Source of the DNA: Swaminathania salitolerans
Lineage (GTDB): Bacteria; Pseudomonadota; Alphaproteobacteria; Acetobacterales; Acetobacteraceae
Assembly (NCBI RefSeq): GCF_025994315.1
Contig: NZ_BAQE01000005.1
Direction: 5' to 3' (one strand)
DNA length: 64,000 nt
The first letter of the stretch is position 1; each line of letters begins with the position of its first letter. Positions 42,713 to 51,443 of the stretch are shown here, piece by piece. The notes under the pieces were generated by a model that was not told where the DNA came from, ran no database searches, and saw only the letters and a list, made by a program, of their open reading frames with translations. A program made the translations under genes and the position numbers.

Positions 42713-44728
42713 ATGACATCGAGAACCGAGCGGGCAAACGCAATCCGGATCCTCGCGATCGACGCAATCTACAAGGCACAATCCGGCCATCCGGGCACGC
42801 CCATGGGCATGGCGGATATTTCCGAGGTCCTGTGGCGCGATGTGATGCGCTACAATCCGGCCAACCCCCGATGGTACAATCGTGACCGTTTCGTCTATTC
42901 GAACGGTCATGGCTCGATGCTTCTCTATGCCCTGCTGCATCTGACCGGCTACGATCTCACCATCGAGGATATACGCCGGTTCCGCCAGCTCCATTCACGT
43001 ACGCCCGGCCATCCGGAATATGGCTACGCGCCCGGGATAGAGACCACGACCGGCCCTCTGGGACAGGGCATCGCCAATGCAGTCGGCATGGCGCTTGCGG
43101 AAAAAACCCTGGCCGCGCAATTCAACCGTCCCGGCCTGCCCATCGTCGATCATCACACCTATGCCTATGTCGGCGAGGGCTGTCTGATGGAGGGCATATC
43201 GCACGAGGCCTGCGCTCTTGCCGGAACCCTCGGGCTCGGCAAGCTCATCACGATCTACGACCGGAACATGGTCACCAATGACGGGCCGATCGACGGTGTC
43301 TATACGGACGATACACGCAAGCGATTCGAGGCCTATGACTGGCAGGTCATCGGCGAGATCGACGGACATGATCCCGACGCCGTGCTCGCGGCGCTGACGG
43401 CGGCCCGGGCCGAGACGAACCGGCCCAGCCTGATCATCTGTCGCACCACGATCGGCCAGGGATGCTCCGAAGGCTATGCGGGCACGCACAAGGTCCATGG
43501 CGGCGTTCTCCCTGCCGAGGAGATTGCGAAAATCCGTGAGCGGCTTCACTGGCCGCATCCCCCCTTCGACATTCCCGCAGCCATCTATGCGGACTGGGAT
43601 CGTCGCGCCTGCGGGGCGGACGCCGAAAATGCCTGGAACGCCCTGTTCGAGCGCTATCGAGACGCCTATCCCGATCTCGCCGCAGCCTTCGAGCGTCGCA
43701 TGAACGCAGAGCTTCCGGAGCACTGGCACGGCCAGTCGCGGGATCACGTTTGCGCGTTGCAGGCGAAACCTGCGGACATACCGTCCCGCAAGGCATCGCA
43801 GAATGCCATTGAGACCTTTGCCCCCCTCCTCCCCGAGATGTTCGGGGGATGTGCGGATATCACGCCCAGCTGCCTGACACGCTGGTCCGGCTCCTCATCG
43901 GTCTGTTTCGACCCGGCCGGCAACTACGTCGATTACGGTGTTCGCGAATTCGGCATGGTGGCGATGGCCAACGGTATTGCCCTGCATGGCGGGCTTCTGC
44001 CCTACACCGCGACCTTCCTGATGTTCATGGAATATGCCCGCAACGCCGTCCGTATGGCGGCTCTCATGAAACAGCGGCAGATTCTGGTCTACACGCATGA
44101 TTCGATCGGCCTTGGAGAGGACGGCCCGACACATCAGCCCGTCGAACAGCTCGCCAGCCTCAGGCAGACGCCCAACATGGTCACCTGGCGCCCCTGCGAT
44201 CAGGTCGAGACCGCGATCGCATGGATCAGCGCGATCGAGCGACGCGACGGTCCCACGGCTTTCAGTCTCTCCCGCCTTCCCCTGCGCCAGCATCCCCGCG
44301 ACGATACGCAACTGCGCAACGCCTTCCGCGGGGGGTATGTCCTGTCGGACAGCACAACGCCCCCCGACCTCATCCTCATCGCCACGGGCTCCGAAGTCAC
44401 GCTCGCCCTGGAAGCCGCCCGGGTCCTGCGCACCGTGCCTCTCGCCGTGCGGGTCGTCTCCATGCCTTCGCCCGAGACCTTCGATGCGCAGGACGAGGCC
44501 TATCGCGAGAGCGTGTTGCCGGATGGCGTGCGTGCGCGCCTCGCGATCGAGGCCGCGAGCACATTCTACTGGTCGCGCTATGTCGGGCTCGATGGAGGCG
44601 TGGTGGGCATGACCGGATTTGGCGAATCCGGCCCTGCGGAAGATCTGTTCCGCCATTTCGGCTTCACGATCGAGAATGTCGTGGAACAGGCACACAGGGT
44701 GATCGCACGCGTGCGCCAGAAGCGCTGA
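42713..44728 (+). CDS. tkt: transketolase
   Basis: A 671-residue thiamine-diphosphate enzyme from the ATG at 42713 (a GTG lies three bases upstream). Segments in order: IYKAQSGHPGTPMGMADISE, SNGHGSMLLYALLHLTGYDL, the ThDP motif GEGCLMEGISHEACALAGTL ending LITIYDRN, then DSIGLGEDGPTHQPVEQLAS in the pyrimidine domain and a full C-terminal domain. It transfers two-carbon units between ketoses and aldoses. Next to a pentitol transporter and an SDR polyol dehydrogenase, it would channel xylulose-5-phosphate into the pentose phosphate pathway, the main sugar route of acetic acid bacteria. It may be a second, pathway-specific transketolase. Confidence 0.94.
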   Translation: MTSRTERANAIRILAIDAIYKAQSGHPGTPMGMADISEVLWRDVMRYNPANPRWYNRDRFVYSNGHGSMLLYALLHLTGYDLTIEDIRRFRQLHSRTPGHPEYGYAPGIETTTGPLGQGIANAVGMALAEKTLAAQFNRPGLPIVDHHTYAYVGEGCLMEGISHEACALAGTLGLGKLITIYDRNMVTNDGPIDGVYTDDTRKRFEAYDWQVIGEIDGHDPDAVLAALTAARAETNRPSLIICRTTIGQGCSEGYAGTHKVHGGVLPAEEIAKIRERLHWPHPPFDIPAAIYADWDRRACGADAENAWNALFERYRDAYPDLAAAFERRMNAELPEHWHGQSRDHVCALQAKPADIPSRKASQNAIETFAPLLPEMFGGCADITPSCLTRWSGSSSVCFDPAGNYVDYGVREFGMVAMANGIALHGGLLPYTATFLMFMEYARNAVRMAALMKQRQILVYTHDSIGLGEDGPTHQPVEQLASLRQTPNMVTWRPCDQVETAIAWISAIERRDGPTAFSLSRLPLRQHPRDDTQLRNAFRGGYVLSDSTTPPDLILIATGSEVTLALEAARVLRTVPLAVRVVSMPSPETFDAQDEAYRESVLPDGVRARLAIEAASTFYWSRYVGLDGGVVGMTGFGESGPAEDLFRHFGFTIENVVEQAHRVIARVRQKR

Positions 44729-44767
44729 CCAGAAGCGTTGACCGAGGGCGCTGACCGGAGACGCCGA
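44716..44767. repeat. four tandem 13-bp units at the transketolase stop
   Basis: CCAGAAGCGCTGA (44716-44728), CCAGAAGCGTTGA, CCGAGGGCGCTGA and CCGGAGACGCCGA follow with an exact 13-base period. The first copy includes the last codons and stop of transketolase; the rest lie in the spacer before the SDR gene. Confidence 0.7.
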
Positions 44768-44869
44768 TATGACAGCATCGGCATGACGCGCACGCGCCTT
44801 CCCCCTCACGACACAACGCGGAACAGTCGGGCGCGCGCCCGGCTGCCGCATCACAACAGGACCGGTATC

Positions 44870-45637
44870 ATGGAACTATTCGATCTCTCGGGCGACGTCG
44901 CCTTCGTCACCGGCGCAGGAAGCGGCATCGGTCAGCAGATCGCGCTCGGCCTTGCAGAGGCGGGCGCTTCTGTCTGCTGTTTCGATCTTCCCGCCGCACG
45001 GAAGGGGCTGGAGGAAACGGCAGACCGCATCCGTGCGTTCGGTCGCGCCGTCCGTATCGCGCAAGGCGATGCCACGGAGGAGAGCCAGCTCGCCGAAGCC
45101 ATCGCAACGACCCAGGCCGAGCTGGGACTGCTCTCGGTGGCGGTCAACGCTGCCGGGATCGCCAATGCAGCACCTGCCGAGGAAATGGGGCGGGATCAGT
45201 GGCAGCGCGTTCTCGACGTCAATACGACAGGCATCTTCCTCTCATCCCAGGCAGAGGGGCGCGCCATGCTCGATAATGGCCGCGGTTCGATCGTCAACAT
45301 CGCCTCCATGTCCGGCGTGATCGTCAATCGCGGGCTGACGCAGGCTCACTACAACGCCTCCAAGGCTGCCGTGATCCATCTGAGCAAGAGCCTCGCCATG
45401 GAATGGGCCGGACGCGGCGTGCGCGTCAACACGATCAGCCCCGGCTATACCGCCACCCCCATGAACACCCGACCGGAATGGGCCGAACGGGTGAAGACTT
45501 TCGAAAACGATACTCCCATGGGCCGGATCGCTGCCCCGCGCGAGATGGTCGGTCCGGCGATCTTCCTCTCGTCGCGGGCTGCCTCGTTCTGCACGGGTAT
45601 CGACCTGCTGGTCGATGGCGGTTTCTGCTGCTGGTAA
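44870..45637 (+). CDS. SDR-family polyol/sugar dehydrogenase
   Basis: A 255-residue classical short-chain dehydrogenase from the ATG at 44870, with AGGA nine bases upstream. The cofactor motif is VAFVTGAGSGIGQQIALGLA, the NAG motif VNAAGIANA, the catalytic Ser/Tyr/Lys in IASMSGVIVNRGLTQAHYNASKAAV, and the structural RVNTISPGYTATPM. SMSGxIVN with YNASK is shared with D-arabitol and xylitol/xylulose dehydrogenases. It is placed 142 bases after transketolase, so oxidation of a pentitol to its ketose in the same pathway is the best guess. Confidence 0.9.
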   Translation: MELFDLSGDVAFVTGAGSGIGQQIALGLAEAGASVCCFDLPAARKGLEETADRIRAFGRAVRIAQGDATEESQLAEAIATTQAELGLLSVAVNAAGIANAAPAEEMGRDQWQRVLDVNTTGIFLSSQAEGRAMLDNGRGSIVNIASMSGVIVNRGLTQAHYNASKAAVIHLSKSLAMEWAGRGVRVNTISPGYTATPMNTRPEWAERVKTFENDTPMGRIAAPREMVGPAIFLSSRAASFCTGIDLLVDGGFCCW

Positions 45638-45689
45638 ACCGCGTCTCCCGGCATTCCGGCAAACGGAGTGCCGGGGCACGAACGATCGG

Positions 45690-45764
45690 AAATCGAGCGG
45701 CCCGGAATCGACCAGTCACAAATCGGGCGGCCAGAAATCGATCCGTCAGAAATCGGCGGACACA
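45690..45764. repeat. five tandem 15-bp units with AAATCG cores
   Basis: RAATCG occurs at 45690, 45705, 45720, 45735 and 45750, an exact 15-base period; the intervening bases are degenerate. The array fills the convergent spacer between the SDR gene and the TonB receptor gene and overlaps the last codons of the latter (stop at 45746). Confidence 0.75.
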
Positions 45765-48169
45765 CTGGCGACAGCGGTGAAAGCGGACCCCACGACGAAG
45801 ACGGGGTTGGACGGATTGACCGCATTGCCGAAAATGCCGCGTCTCGCCCGGGCGGTAAGCCCGAATCCGCCAATACCCGAAAGATAGTTCAGCCCTCCGA
45901 GATTGGTCAGGCTGAGCATGGCCCGGGGATGGATACCAGTCCCGAATGCCGGGAGTTTGCGACCGAAGGACAGATCGGCGGTCGTGAAAGACGGAATGCT
46001 CTGATCGTTCATGAGCGTCGAATATTGCGAGTCCTGATAGCGCAGATTGAAATTGCCGAACCAGAGACCGTCATCGAATGTCAGACCGATGGCACCGGTA
46101 TATTCGGGCGAGCCAGACGCCGATTTTCCGGCGGTCGGCAGATAGTCGTTTCCGGTGCTGATATTGTTGCCGAGACGGGTCTGCAGATACTGGCCTGACA
46201 GATAGGCGCTGAGATGATGCCACGGTCGCGTGGCCAGCTCGGCCTGCATTCCCCAGGCCTCCTCGCCCCCCGCAGCGATCTGGCTGCTGATCATGATCGA
46301 CGTGCCCGGCTGATAGGCCAGACCGGAGACCTGATGATTCGTCAGGTTGTAGTGAAATCCGGCGATGGATACCGTTACGGTACCGTTATGCCTGATTCCC
46401 AGCTCCTCTCCGATGAAATATTCCGGAGCCAGACTGGGGGGCGGAATGACATTGGGCGTCGGCGAGGTGACGGGAAAGCCCGGAACATAGGCGGCCCACC
46501 CGGCCGGAAGACGATAGGAGGTGGTGGCGTTGAGATAGATCTGGTCCTGTGGCGTCACGCGATAGCTGGCAAGGAATTGCGGTGTCGGAATGAAGTGATT
46601 GGGCGCGGATTTATAGGGCGAGGCCCCCGGCAGATTTTCCGTCGTCATGCGCGAGACCATGGTTGCCTTGAACCCGGCATCGAAGAGGAGCCGCCCGTCG
46701 AGGAGGCTGAGCCTGTCGTTGAAACCGAGCGCATTGACCTGCTGCGTCTGGTTGATGTCGTAGCCGGTCACCAGGCGCCCGTTTGCCGTCAGGGGATTTT
46801 TCCAGGTCACCGACCCATCGTCGCCGACCGCGAATTTGTCCTGTCGTTCCTGATGATCGCTCCAGGAATAGAAATAGAAGAAGGTCAGGGTATTGTGACG
46901 GGTCTTCCAGTCGAGCGCCATCGTCACCCCGCTGCTGCGCTGCTCCCAAGGATGGACGCTCTGAACCAGGATCATCCGGTTCTGCCCTGCATATCCGTCG
47001 AGATAATCGTAACGCTGCGTGCCGATATATCCGCCAGCGGTCGGGACGGCCATGCCGTAATTGTTCGGGCCCATCTGGCTGATCCCGTAGGGCGTGACAT
47101 GCAGGATCCATGACCGGGACAGACGGATATCGTTGCGGATCGTGCCGAAAGCGACGTTGGTGAAACGCTCGTTGAGGCGATAATAGCTGAAACTGCCGGG
47201 CGTGTAGGGCGCAGTATAGTTGAAACTCGTACCCTGTGCCCGCCATTGGGCGAGGGTAGGATAACGGTAGATGGTCTGACGCCCCTGGTTATAGCCGAAT
47301 ATGACATCGCTGGTGCTCCCCGGTGCCCAGCGTTTCTCCAGATTGGCATCGACGTGATAGCGCCGGATGGAACCGGGTCCGCGCCAGAGATTGGCGGCGG
47401 AATGGGAGAAGGACCCATAGGCCCTGATATTGCTGTGCCCCAGCGCGCCGGTATTGAGACGGACGAATTCCTTCTGCAGGCTGTGCGTCCCTCCGGACAG
47501 ATTGACATATCCCCCTGCCCGATCCGCCGGGCGCAAGGCCTTCATCGAAACCTGCGCGCCATCGGCATTATAGAGGGGGGAGGTCAGATCGACGGAACCC
47601 TGCGTCACCGTGATCGAGGCGATGTTCTCGTTATCGACCATCGCGGCGTTCCAGGGGTTGTAACTGAACATATCCGCCGCAGGTACACCCTCGAACAGAA
47701 AGCCGATCTGCGTCTGATCGAGCCCACGGATATGCAGGGTTTCCGACTGGGTGCTGAGCGGCGATTCATTACCCGCCTGAACGCCGGGCAGGCTCGCGAT
47801 AAGGCTCGTCGGGCTGAGGGTCGGCGCCTGTTTCGAGATGAAATCCCGCGTGACCTCGCTTATGGCGCGCGGGACGGTCTGGATCTTCATCAGGCCGCCG
47901 CCCACGATACGGCGCTTCTCGCGGATGCTGATCCGTTCCCCCCGCTCTCTCTGAGCATCGCGCCCGGTCATGCGGGCGGGTCCGGTGGCTGGGTGTCTCG
48001 CAGGATTTTCCCCCCGATAGGCCCGGCCTTCATCCACGGGATATTCCGGGGGATTTCTCCCGGTGTACCTCACCGTATCGCCCCGGGCTTCCGCCGTCCG
48101 GAGCAGGGGAGCGTTGCCCAGAATGGCAACGACCAGCAAGGCGAGTCCTGTTTCTGTCTTTCCGCGCAC
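45746..48169 (-). CDS. TonB-dependent outer-membrane receptor
   Basis: An 807-residue receptor. The signal peptide spans residues about 8-28 (GLALLVVAILGNAPLLRTAEA). An Arg-rich linker precedes the plug domain (VPRAISEVTRDFISKQAPTL, ASLPGVQAGNES, ETLHIRGLDQTQIGFLFEGV, ASITVTQGSVDLTSPLYNAD). The barrel ends AVASVSADF with terminal Phe. The extended linker could include a TonB-box-like region but none is obvious. No Fur box is seen upstream. It is divergent from the two PI-PLC genes across a large dyad, so a substrate linked to them is possible. The last residues are encoded within a 15-bp repeat array. Confidence 0.92.
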   Translation of the reverse strand: MRGKTETGLALLVVAILGNAPLLRTAEARGDTVRYTGRNPPEYPVDEGRAYRGENPARHPATGPARMTGRDAQRERGERISIREKRRIVGGGLMKIQTVPRAISEVTRDFISKQAPTLSPTSLIASLPGVQAGNESPLSTQSETLHIRGLDQTQIGFLFEGVPAADMFSYNPWNAAMVDNENIASITVTQGSVDLTSPLYNADGAQVSMKALRPADRAGGYVNLSGGTHSLQKEFVRLNTGALGHSNIRAYGSFSHSAANLWRGPGSIRRYHVDANLEKRWAPGSTSDVIFGYNQGRQTIYRYPTLAQWRAQGTSFNYTAPYTPGSFSYYRLNERFTNVAFGTIRNDIRLSRSWILHVTPYGISQMGPNNYGMAVPTAGGYIGTQRYDYLDGYAGQNRMILVQSVHPWEQRSSGVTMALDWKTRHNTLTFFYFYSWSDHQERQDKFAVGDDGSVTWKNPLTANGRLVTGYDINQTQQVNALGFNDRLSLLDGRLLFDAGFKATMVSRMTTENLPGASPYKSAPNHFIPTPQFLASYRVTPQDQIYLNATTSYRLPAGWAAYVPGFPVTSPTPNVIPPPSLAPEYFIGEELGIRHNGTVTVSIAGFHYNLTNHQVSGLAYQPGTSIMISSQIAAGGEEAWGMQAELATRPWHHLSAYLSGQYLQTRLGNNISTGNDYLPTAGKSASGSPEYTGAIGLTFDDGLWFGNFNLRYQDSQYSTLMNDQSIPSFTTADLSFGRKLPAFGTGIHPRAMLSLTNLGGLNYLSGIGGFGLTARARRGIFGNAVNPSNPVFVVGSAFTAVASVSADF

Positions 48170-48308
48170 CGCTCGTCTCGATCATCTCAGCAAGAAGTTT
48201 GTCCGGCTGCCCGTCACGAACGACCGGGGACGAGAAAATGCGTGACGTCTCATGACCCGATGCCTCCCGGACGGCAGGTCGGAGGACCCTAGACCCGATA
48301 CGTTTTTT

Positions 48309-48345
48309 GTTCGGTTATGAAATGATGTATATTTCATTTCCGAAC
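48309..48345. promoter_or_regulatory. large imperfect dyad between TonB receptor and PI-PLC genes
   Basis: GAAATGA (48319-48325) and TCATTTC (48334-48340) are perfect arms around an eight-base AT-rich centre, extended outward by GTTCG (48309-48313) and CGAAC (48341-48345) with a small bulge. It lies in the 270-base divergent spacer, about 95 bases before the PI-PLC start and 140 before the receptor start. Confidence 0.5.
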
Positions 48346-48438
48346 TGTTCTACTTTTATTTCAGAAGAATGACCTCAGAAACGTGACTTCTGTATTGTCG
48401 TTCCGGCTGCTCAGATCCCGCAACGATTCGCATTCAGG

Positions 48439-49620
48439 ATGACCGTCATGACCCGCCCGCTCTCCCTCCTGTCGCTCCTGCTGGTCCTTTCCGGCGCATG
48501 TTCCGAGGCCGGGGCGGAAAGCCGCGATATCCGCCTGAACCAGATCCAGGTCATCGGGACGCATAATTCCTATCGACGCGATATCTCGCCCGTGACACTG
48601 CAATGGCTGGGACGCGTCTCACCGCAGGCCGCCGAAGCGCTCGACTACCGTCACGACACGCTCACGGCGCAGCTCGATCATGGCGTGCGTCAGCTCGAGA
48701 TCGATATCTATGCCGATAGTCAGGGCGGTCGTTACGCTCATCCCAAGGGGCCGGACTGGGAACGTCGGGCCGCGCTCGTTCCCGATTCCGATCCGACGCC
48801 CCCCGCTGCCATGCTGGGGACGGATTTCAAGGTGATGCATATCGTCGATATCGACCAGAGGTCGAGCTGCCAGCCCTTGCGCGCCTGTCTCGAGCAGATC
48901 CGCAGCTGGTCGGATGCCCATCCCGGACATGTTCCGGTTTTCGTCGATCTCGAGACCAAACAGGATATTCCCTTCGGGGGAGGGAAACTGCCCTTCACCG
49001 CGCCGGAGCCCTTCACCCCCGCCACCTATGACCGCCTCGACAGAGAGCTCGTTGCGGTCTTCGGCAGGAAGCGCATCGTCGCCCCGGACGATGTGCGCGG
49101 GACGGCCCCGACACTGGAGAAAGCCATCCGGGATCACGGATGGCCGAGCCTCGACAGCACGCGCGGCAAGATCGTCTTTCTCTTCGATCGTCCCCACGAC
49201 ACGGCACGCTATATCGAAGGCCATCCCTCCCTGCGCGGACGGATCGTGTTCACCAATTCGCGCCCGGGCTCGGATGAATGCGCCTTCATGGAAATCAACG
49301 AGGGATTCATCGGCGCGAAAGGCAATGGCAGTGAGGCCGTCGATAACGCCCGTGCCGCCACCGAAATCGCGGCACGGGTACGAGAGGGCTATCTCGTGCG
49401 TACGCGGGCCGACGCGAATACGATCGAGGCCCGTCACAATCTGCTCGACCGGCGCAAGGCCGCTTTCGATGGCGGGGCGCATCTCATCAGCACGGATTAT
49501 CCCGGCTTCGAGCCCGCGCCATGGCATGGCTACAGCGTGACTTTCGGTCCCGATCTCGTGGCACGCTGCAACCCGGTCAATGCCCCGTCGAGCTGCCGAA
49601 GCGCCGCTCTGGAACGCTGA
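48439..49620 (+). CDS. secreted Ca2+-dependent phosphoinositide phospholipase C, paralogue 1
   Basis: A 393-residue exported protein (signal residues about 6-26, with a possible weak lipobox at C21). It belongs to the PI-PLC-C1 family typified by the Streptomyces Ca2+-dependent enzyme. The first catalytic His is H42 in QVIGTHNSYR, metal ligands lie in RQLEIDIYAD (E87, D89), and the second His is H134 in KVMHIVDIDQRSSCQPLRAC. VFVDLETKQD and HLISTDYPGFEPAPWHGY are further family segments. These enzymes cleave phosphatidylinositol to diacylglycerol and inositol phosphate. Start at 48439 or 48448. A paralogue follows at 49902. Confidence 0.88.
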   Translation: MTVMTRPLSLLSLLLVLSGACSEAGAESRDIRLNQIQVIGTHNSYRRDISPVTLQWLGRVSPQAAEALDYRHDTLTAQLDHGVRQLEIDIYADSQGGRYAHPKGPDWERRAALVPDSDPTPPAAMLGTDFKVMHIVDIDQRSSCQPLRACLEQIRSWSDAHPGHVPVFVDLETKQDIPFGGGKLPFTAPEPFTPATYDRLDRELVAVFGRKRIVAPDDVRGTAPTLEKAIRDHGWPSLDSTRGKIVFLFDRPHDTARYIEGHPSLRGRIVFTNSRPGSDECAFMEINEGFIGAKGNGSEAVDNARAATEIAARVREGYLVRTRADANTIEARHNLLDRRKAAFDGGAHLISTDYPGFEPAPWHGYSVTFGPDLVARCNPVNAPSSCRSAALER

Positions 49621-49637
49621 TCCTCCCCCCTTCCCCC

Positions 49638-49691
49638 GGGAACGGGAACGGGAACGGGAACGGGAACGGGAACGGGAACGGGAACGGGAAT
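49638..49691. repeat. hexanucleotide array, (GGGAAC)8 plus GGGAAT
   Basis: Eight perfect GGGAAC units from 49638 to 49685 and a ninth, GGGAAT, to 49691. The array lies just after the first PI-PLC stop and about 210 bases before the second PI-PLC start. Such perfect short-unit arrays are prone to slipped-strand length change. Confidence 0.95.
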
Positions 49692-49901
49692 GAGAGCGCA
49701 AGCGAGGCAGAGGAAGAAACCCCGGGGAGCGCTGCTACCGGAACGGCAGGATCAGAAAGACGAAACGACGGCCCGGAGACGGAAAGTCTCGCTTCATAAA
49801 TCCGGTGAATATTTGATGACGGCGGCTTTGTCATTACGACATGCCCGCATTCTGTTTCACTTCTACGGACCTGTTCCTCTTTCTTCTGACAGGACCCGCT
49901 C

Positions 49902-51095
49902 ATGAAAATCCCAGCCTCCCTGTTGCTTGCCTCGATCCTCTGCCTTACCCCGGCCCTCTGCCCTCCCCCGACATGGGCCGCTCCTGCGGACGAGGCCGTC
50001 GGGATCAACCAGATCCAGATCATCGGGACCCATAACAGCTATCGGAGCGCCATGGACCCGGCCACCATGAGCTGGCTGAAGAAAGTCGCCCCCGATGCGG
50101 CCAGATCCCTCGACTATCATCACGAGCCGCTCGCGGCGCAGCTCGATCATGGAGTCCGGCAGATCGAACTCGACCTCTATGCCGATATGAAGGGAGGCCG
50201 CTACGCCCACCCGAAAGGACCGGATTGGCTGCGGGCCTCGGGCCTCGCCCCCCAACCCGATCCGGTCTCGCCGGACGTCATGAACGGGCGCGATTTCAAG
50301 GTCATGCATATCGTGGATATCGATCAGAGATCGACCTGCCAGCCTTTGCGTTCCTGTCTCGATATCGTGAGACGATGGTCCGATTCTCATCCGGGCCATC
50401 TGCCGATCTTCATCGATCTCGAAACCAAACAATCGGCGCCGCCGAGCGGCAAGGTCCCGTTCACAGCGCCCGAGATCTTCACCCCCGCCACCTATGACGC
50501 ACTGGATGCGGAGCTGATCGCGGTTTTCGGCCGGGAGCGCATTCTTACCCCCGATGATGTGCGCGGCGCGGCACCGAGCCTGAATGCGGCCATACGCGAT
50601 CACGGCTGGCCGAGCCTGGCGAAAGCCCGCGGCAAGATCGTGTTCCTGTTCGAGCGCCCTCATGACACGGCGCGCTATCTCGTCGGTCATCCGGCGCTGA
50701 AAGGGCGTATCGTGTTTCCCAATGGCAAGCCGGGCGACCCCGAATGCGCCTTCACGGAGGTCAATGAAGGCTTCGTCGGCAAGAAAGTGGGAGAGTTCGA
50801 ACCGGTGGACAACGAGAAAGCGGCCCGGGTCATTCCGAAGCTCGTCCGGGAGGGCTATCTCATCCGGACCCGCTCGGATGGCGATACGCTCGAAGCGCGT
50901 CAGAACGATCTGTCACGACGCAAGGTCGCTTTCGATTCCGGCGCGCAACTCATCAGCACGGATTACCCACGGGCCGAGCCGGCCCCCTGGCACGATTTTG
51001 TCGTGACATTCCCGAACGGCGCCCTGACGCGCTGCAATCCGGTCAATGCACCGGCGAGCTGCCGCGACGCGTTGCTCGAGCCTGCAACACGCTGA
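49902..51095 (+). CDS. secreted Ca2+-dependent phosphoinositide phospholipase C, paralogue 2
   Basis: A 397-residue paralogue of the protein at 48439, similar over its whole length. The signal peptide is residues 1-26 (SLLLASILCLTPALC...TWAA). Catalytic H44 is in QIIGTHNSYR, metal ligands in RQIELDLYAD, and H136 in KVMHIVDIDQRSTCQPLRSC. Both copies keep the catalytic set, so both should be active. The tandem duplication, with a hexamer array between, suggests dosage or divergence in substrate (phosphatidylinositol versus phosphorylated forms). It precedes tRNA-Asp by 177 bases. Confidence 0.88.
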   Translation: MKIPASLLLASILCLTPALCPPPTWAAPADEAVGINQIQIIGTHNSYRSAMDPATMSWLKKVAPDAARSLDYHHEPLAAQLDHGVRQIELDLYADMKGGRYAHPKGPDWLRASGLAPQPDPVSPDVMNGRDFKVMHIVDIDQRSTCQPLRSCLDIVRRWSDSHPGHLPIFIDLETKQSAPPSGKVPFTAPEIFTPATYDALDAELIAVFGRERILTPDDVRGAAPSLNAAIRDHGWPSLAKARGKIVFLFERPHDTARYLVGHPALKGRIVFPNGKPGDPECAFTEVNEGFVGKKVGEFEPVDNEKAARVIPKLVREGYLIRTRSDGDTLEARQNDLSRRKVAFDSGAQLISTDYPRAEPAPWHDFVVTFPNGALTRCNPVNAPASCRDALLEPATR

Positions 51096-51135
51096 TCAAC
51101 CAGCATTTCCCGTCATACGTCATGCAGGACAAGCG

Positions 51136-51171
51136 GCCAGGAAGAAAAAATGGAAAAATTTTCCTCCTGGC
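51136..51171 (+). terminator. stem-loop downstream of the second PI-PLC gene
   Basis: GCCAGGA (51136-51142) pairs with TCCTGGC (51165-51171), enclosing GGAAAAATTTTCC. There is no downstream T-run, so termination is uncertain; it may only stabilise the mRNA 3' end. Confidence 0.35.
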
Positions 51172-51271
51172 TGTTGCCAAAGGAAACCAGGACTGGTAGT
51201 TCCCCCTTCACCGAAGGCGAGGGCGAATATCTCCCTCCGAAACGGTCGCAGGACGCCGAAAGGTGCCTCAT

Positions 51272-51348
<77 letters not shown>

Positions 51349-51443
51349 CTTTTCCTGAAAAGCAAAACGGAAAAACACGGCTCGTCATGCCGCCACAATG
51401 CGGTTTCCTGTCGCGCGCCCGAGTGATACGCGCGACCCGGCTT

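Noticed and set aside
48619..50023. Minus-strand frames with (RS)n and (PF)n runs across the hexamer array
   Set aside because: The dipeptide runs are simply the translation of the GGGAAC repeat; the frames are antisense to the PI-PLC genes.
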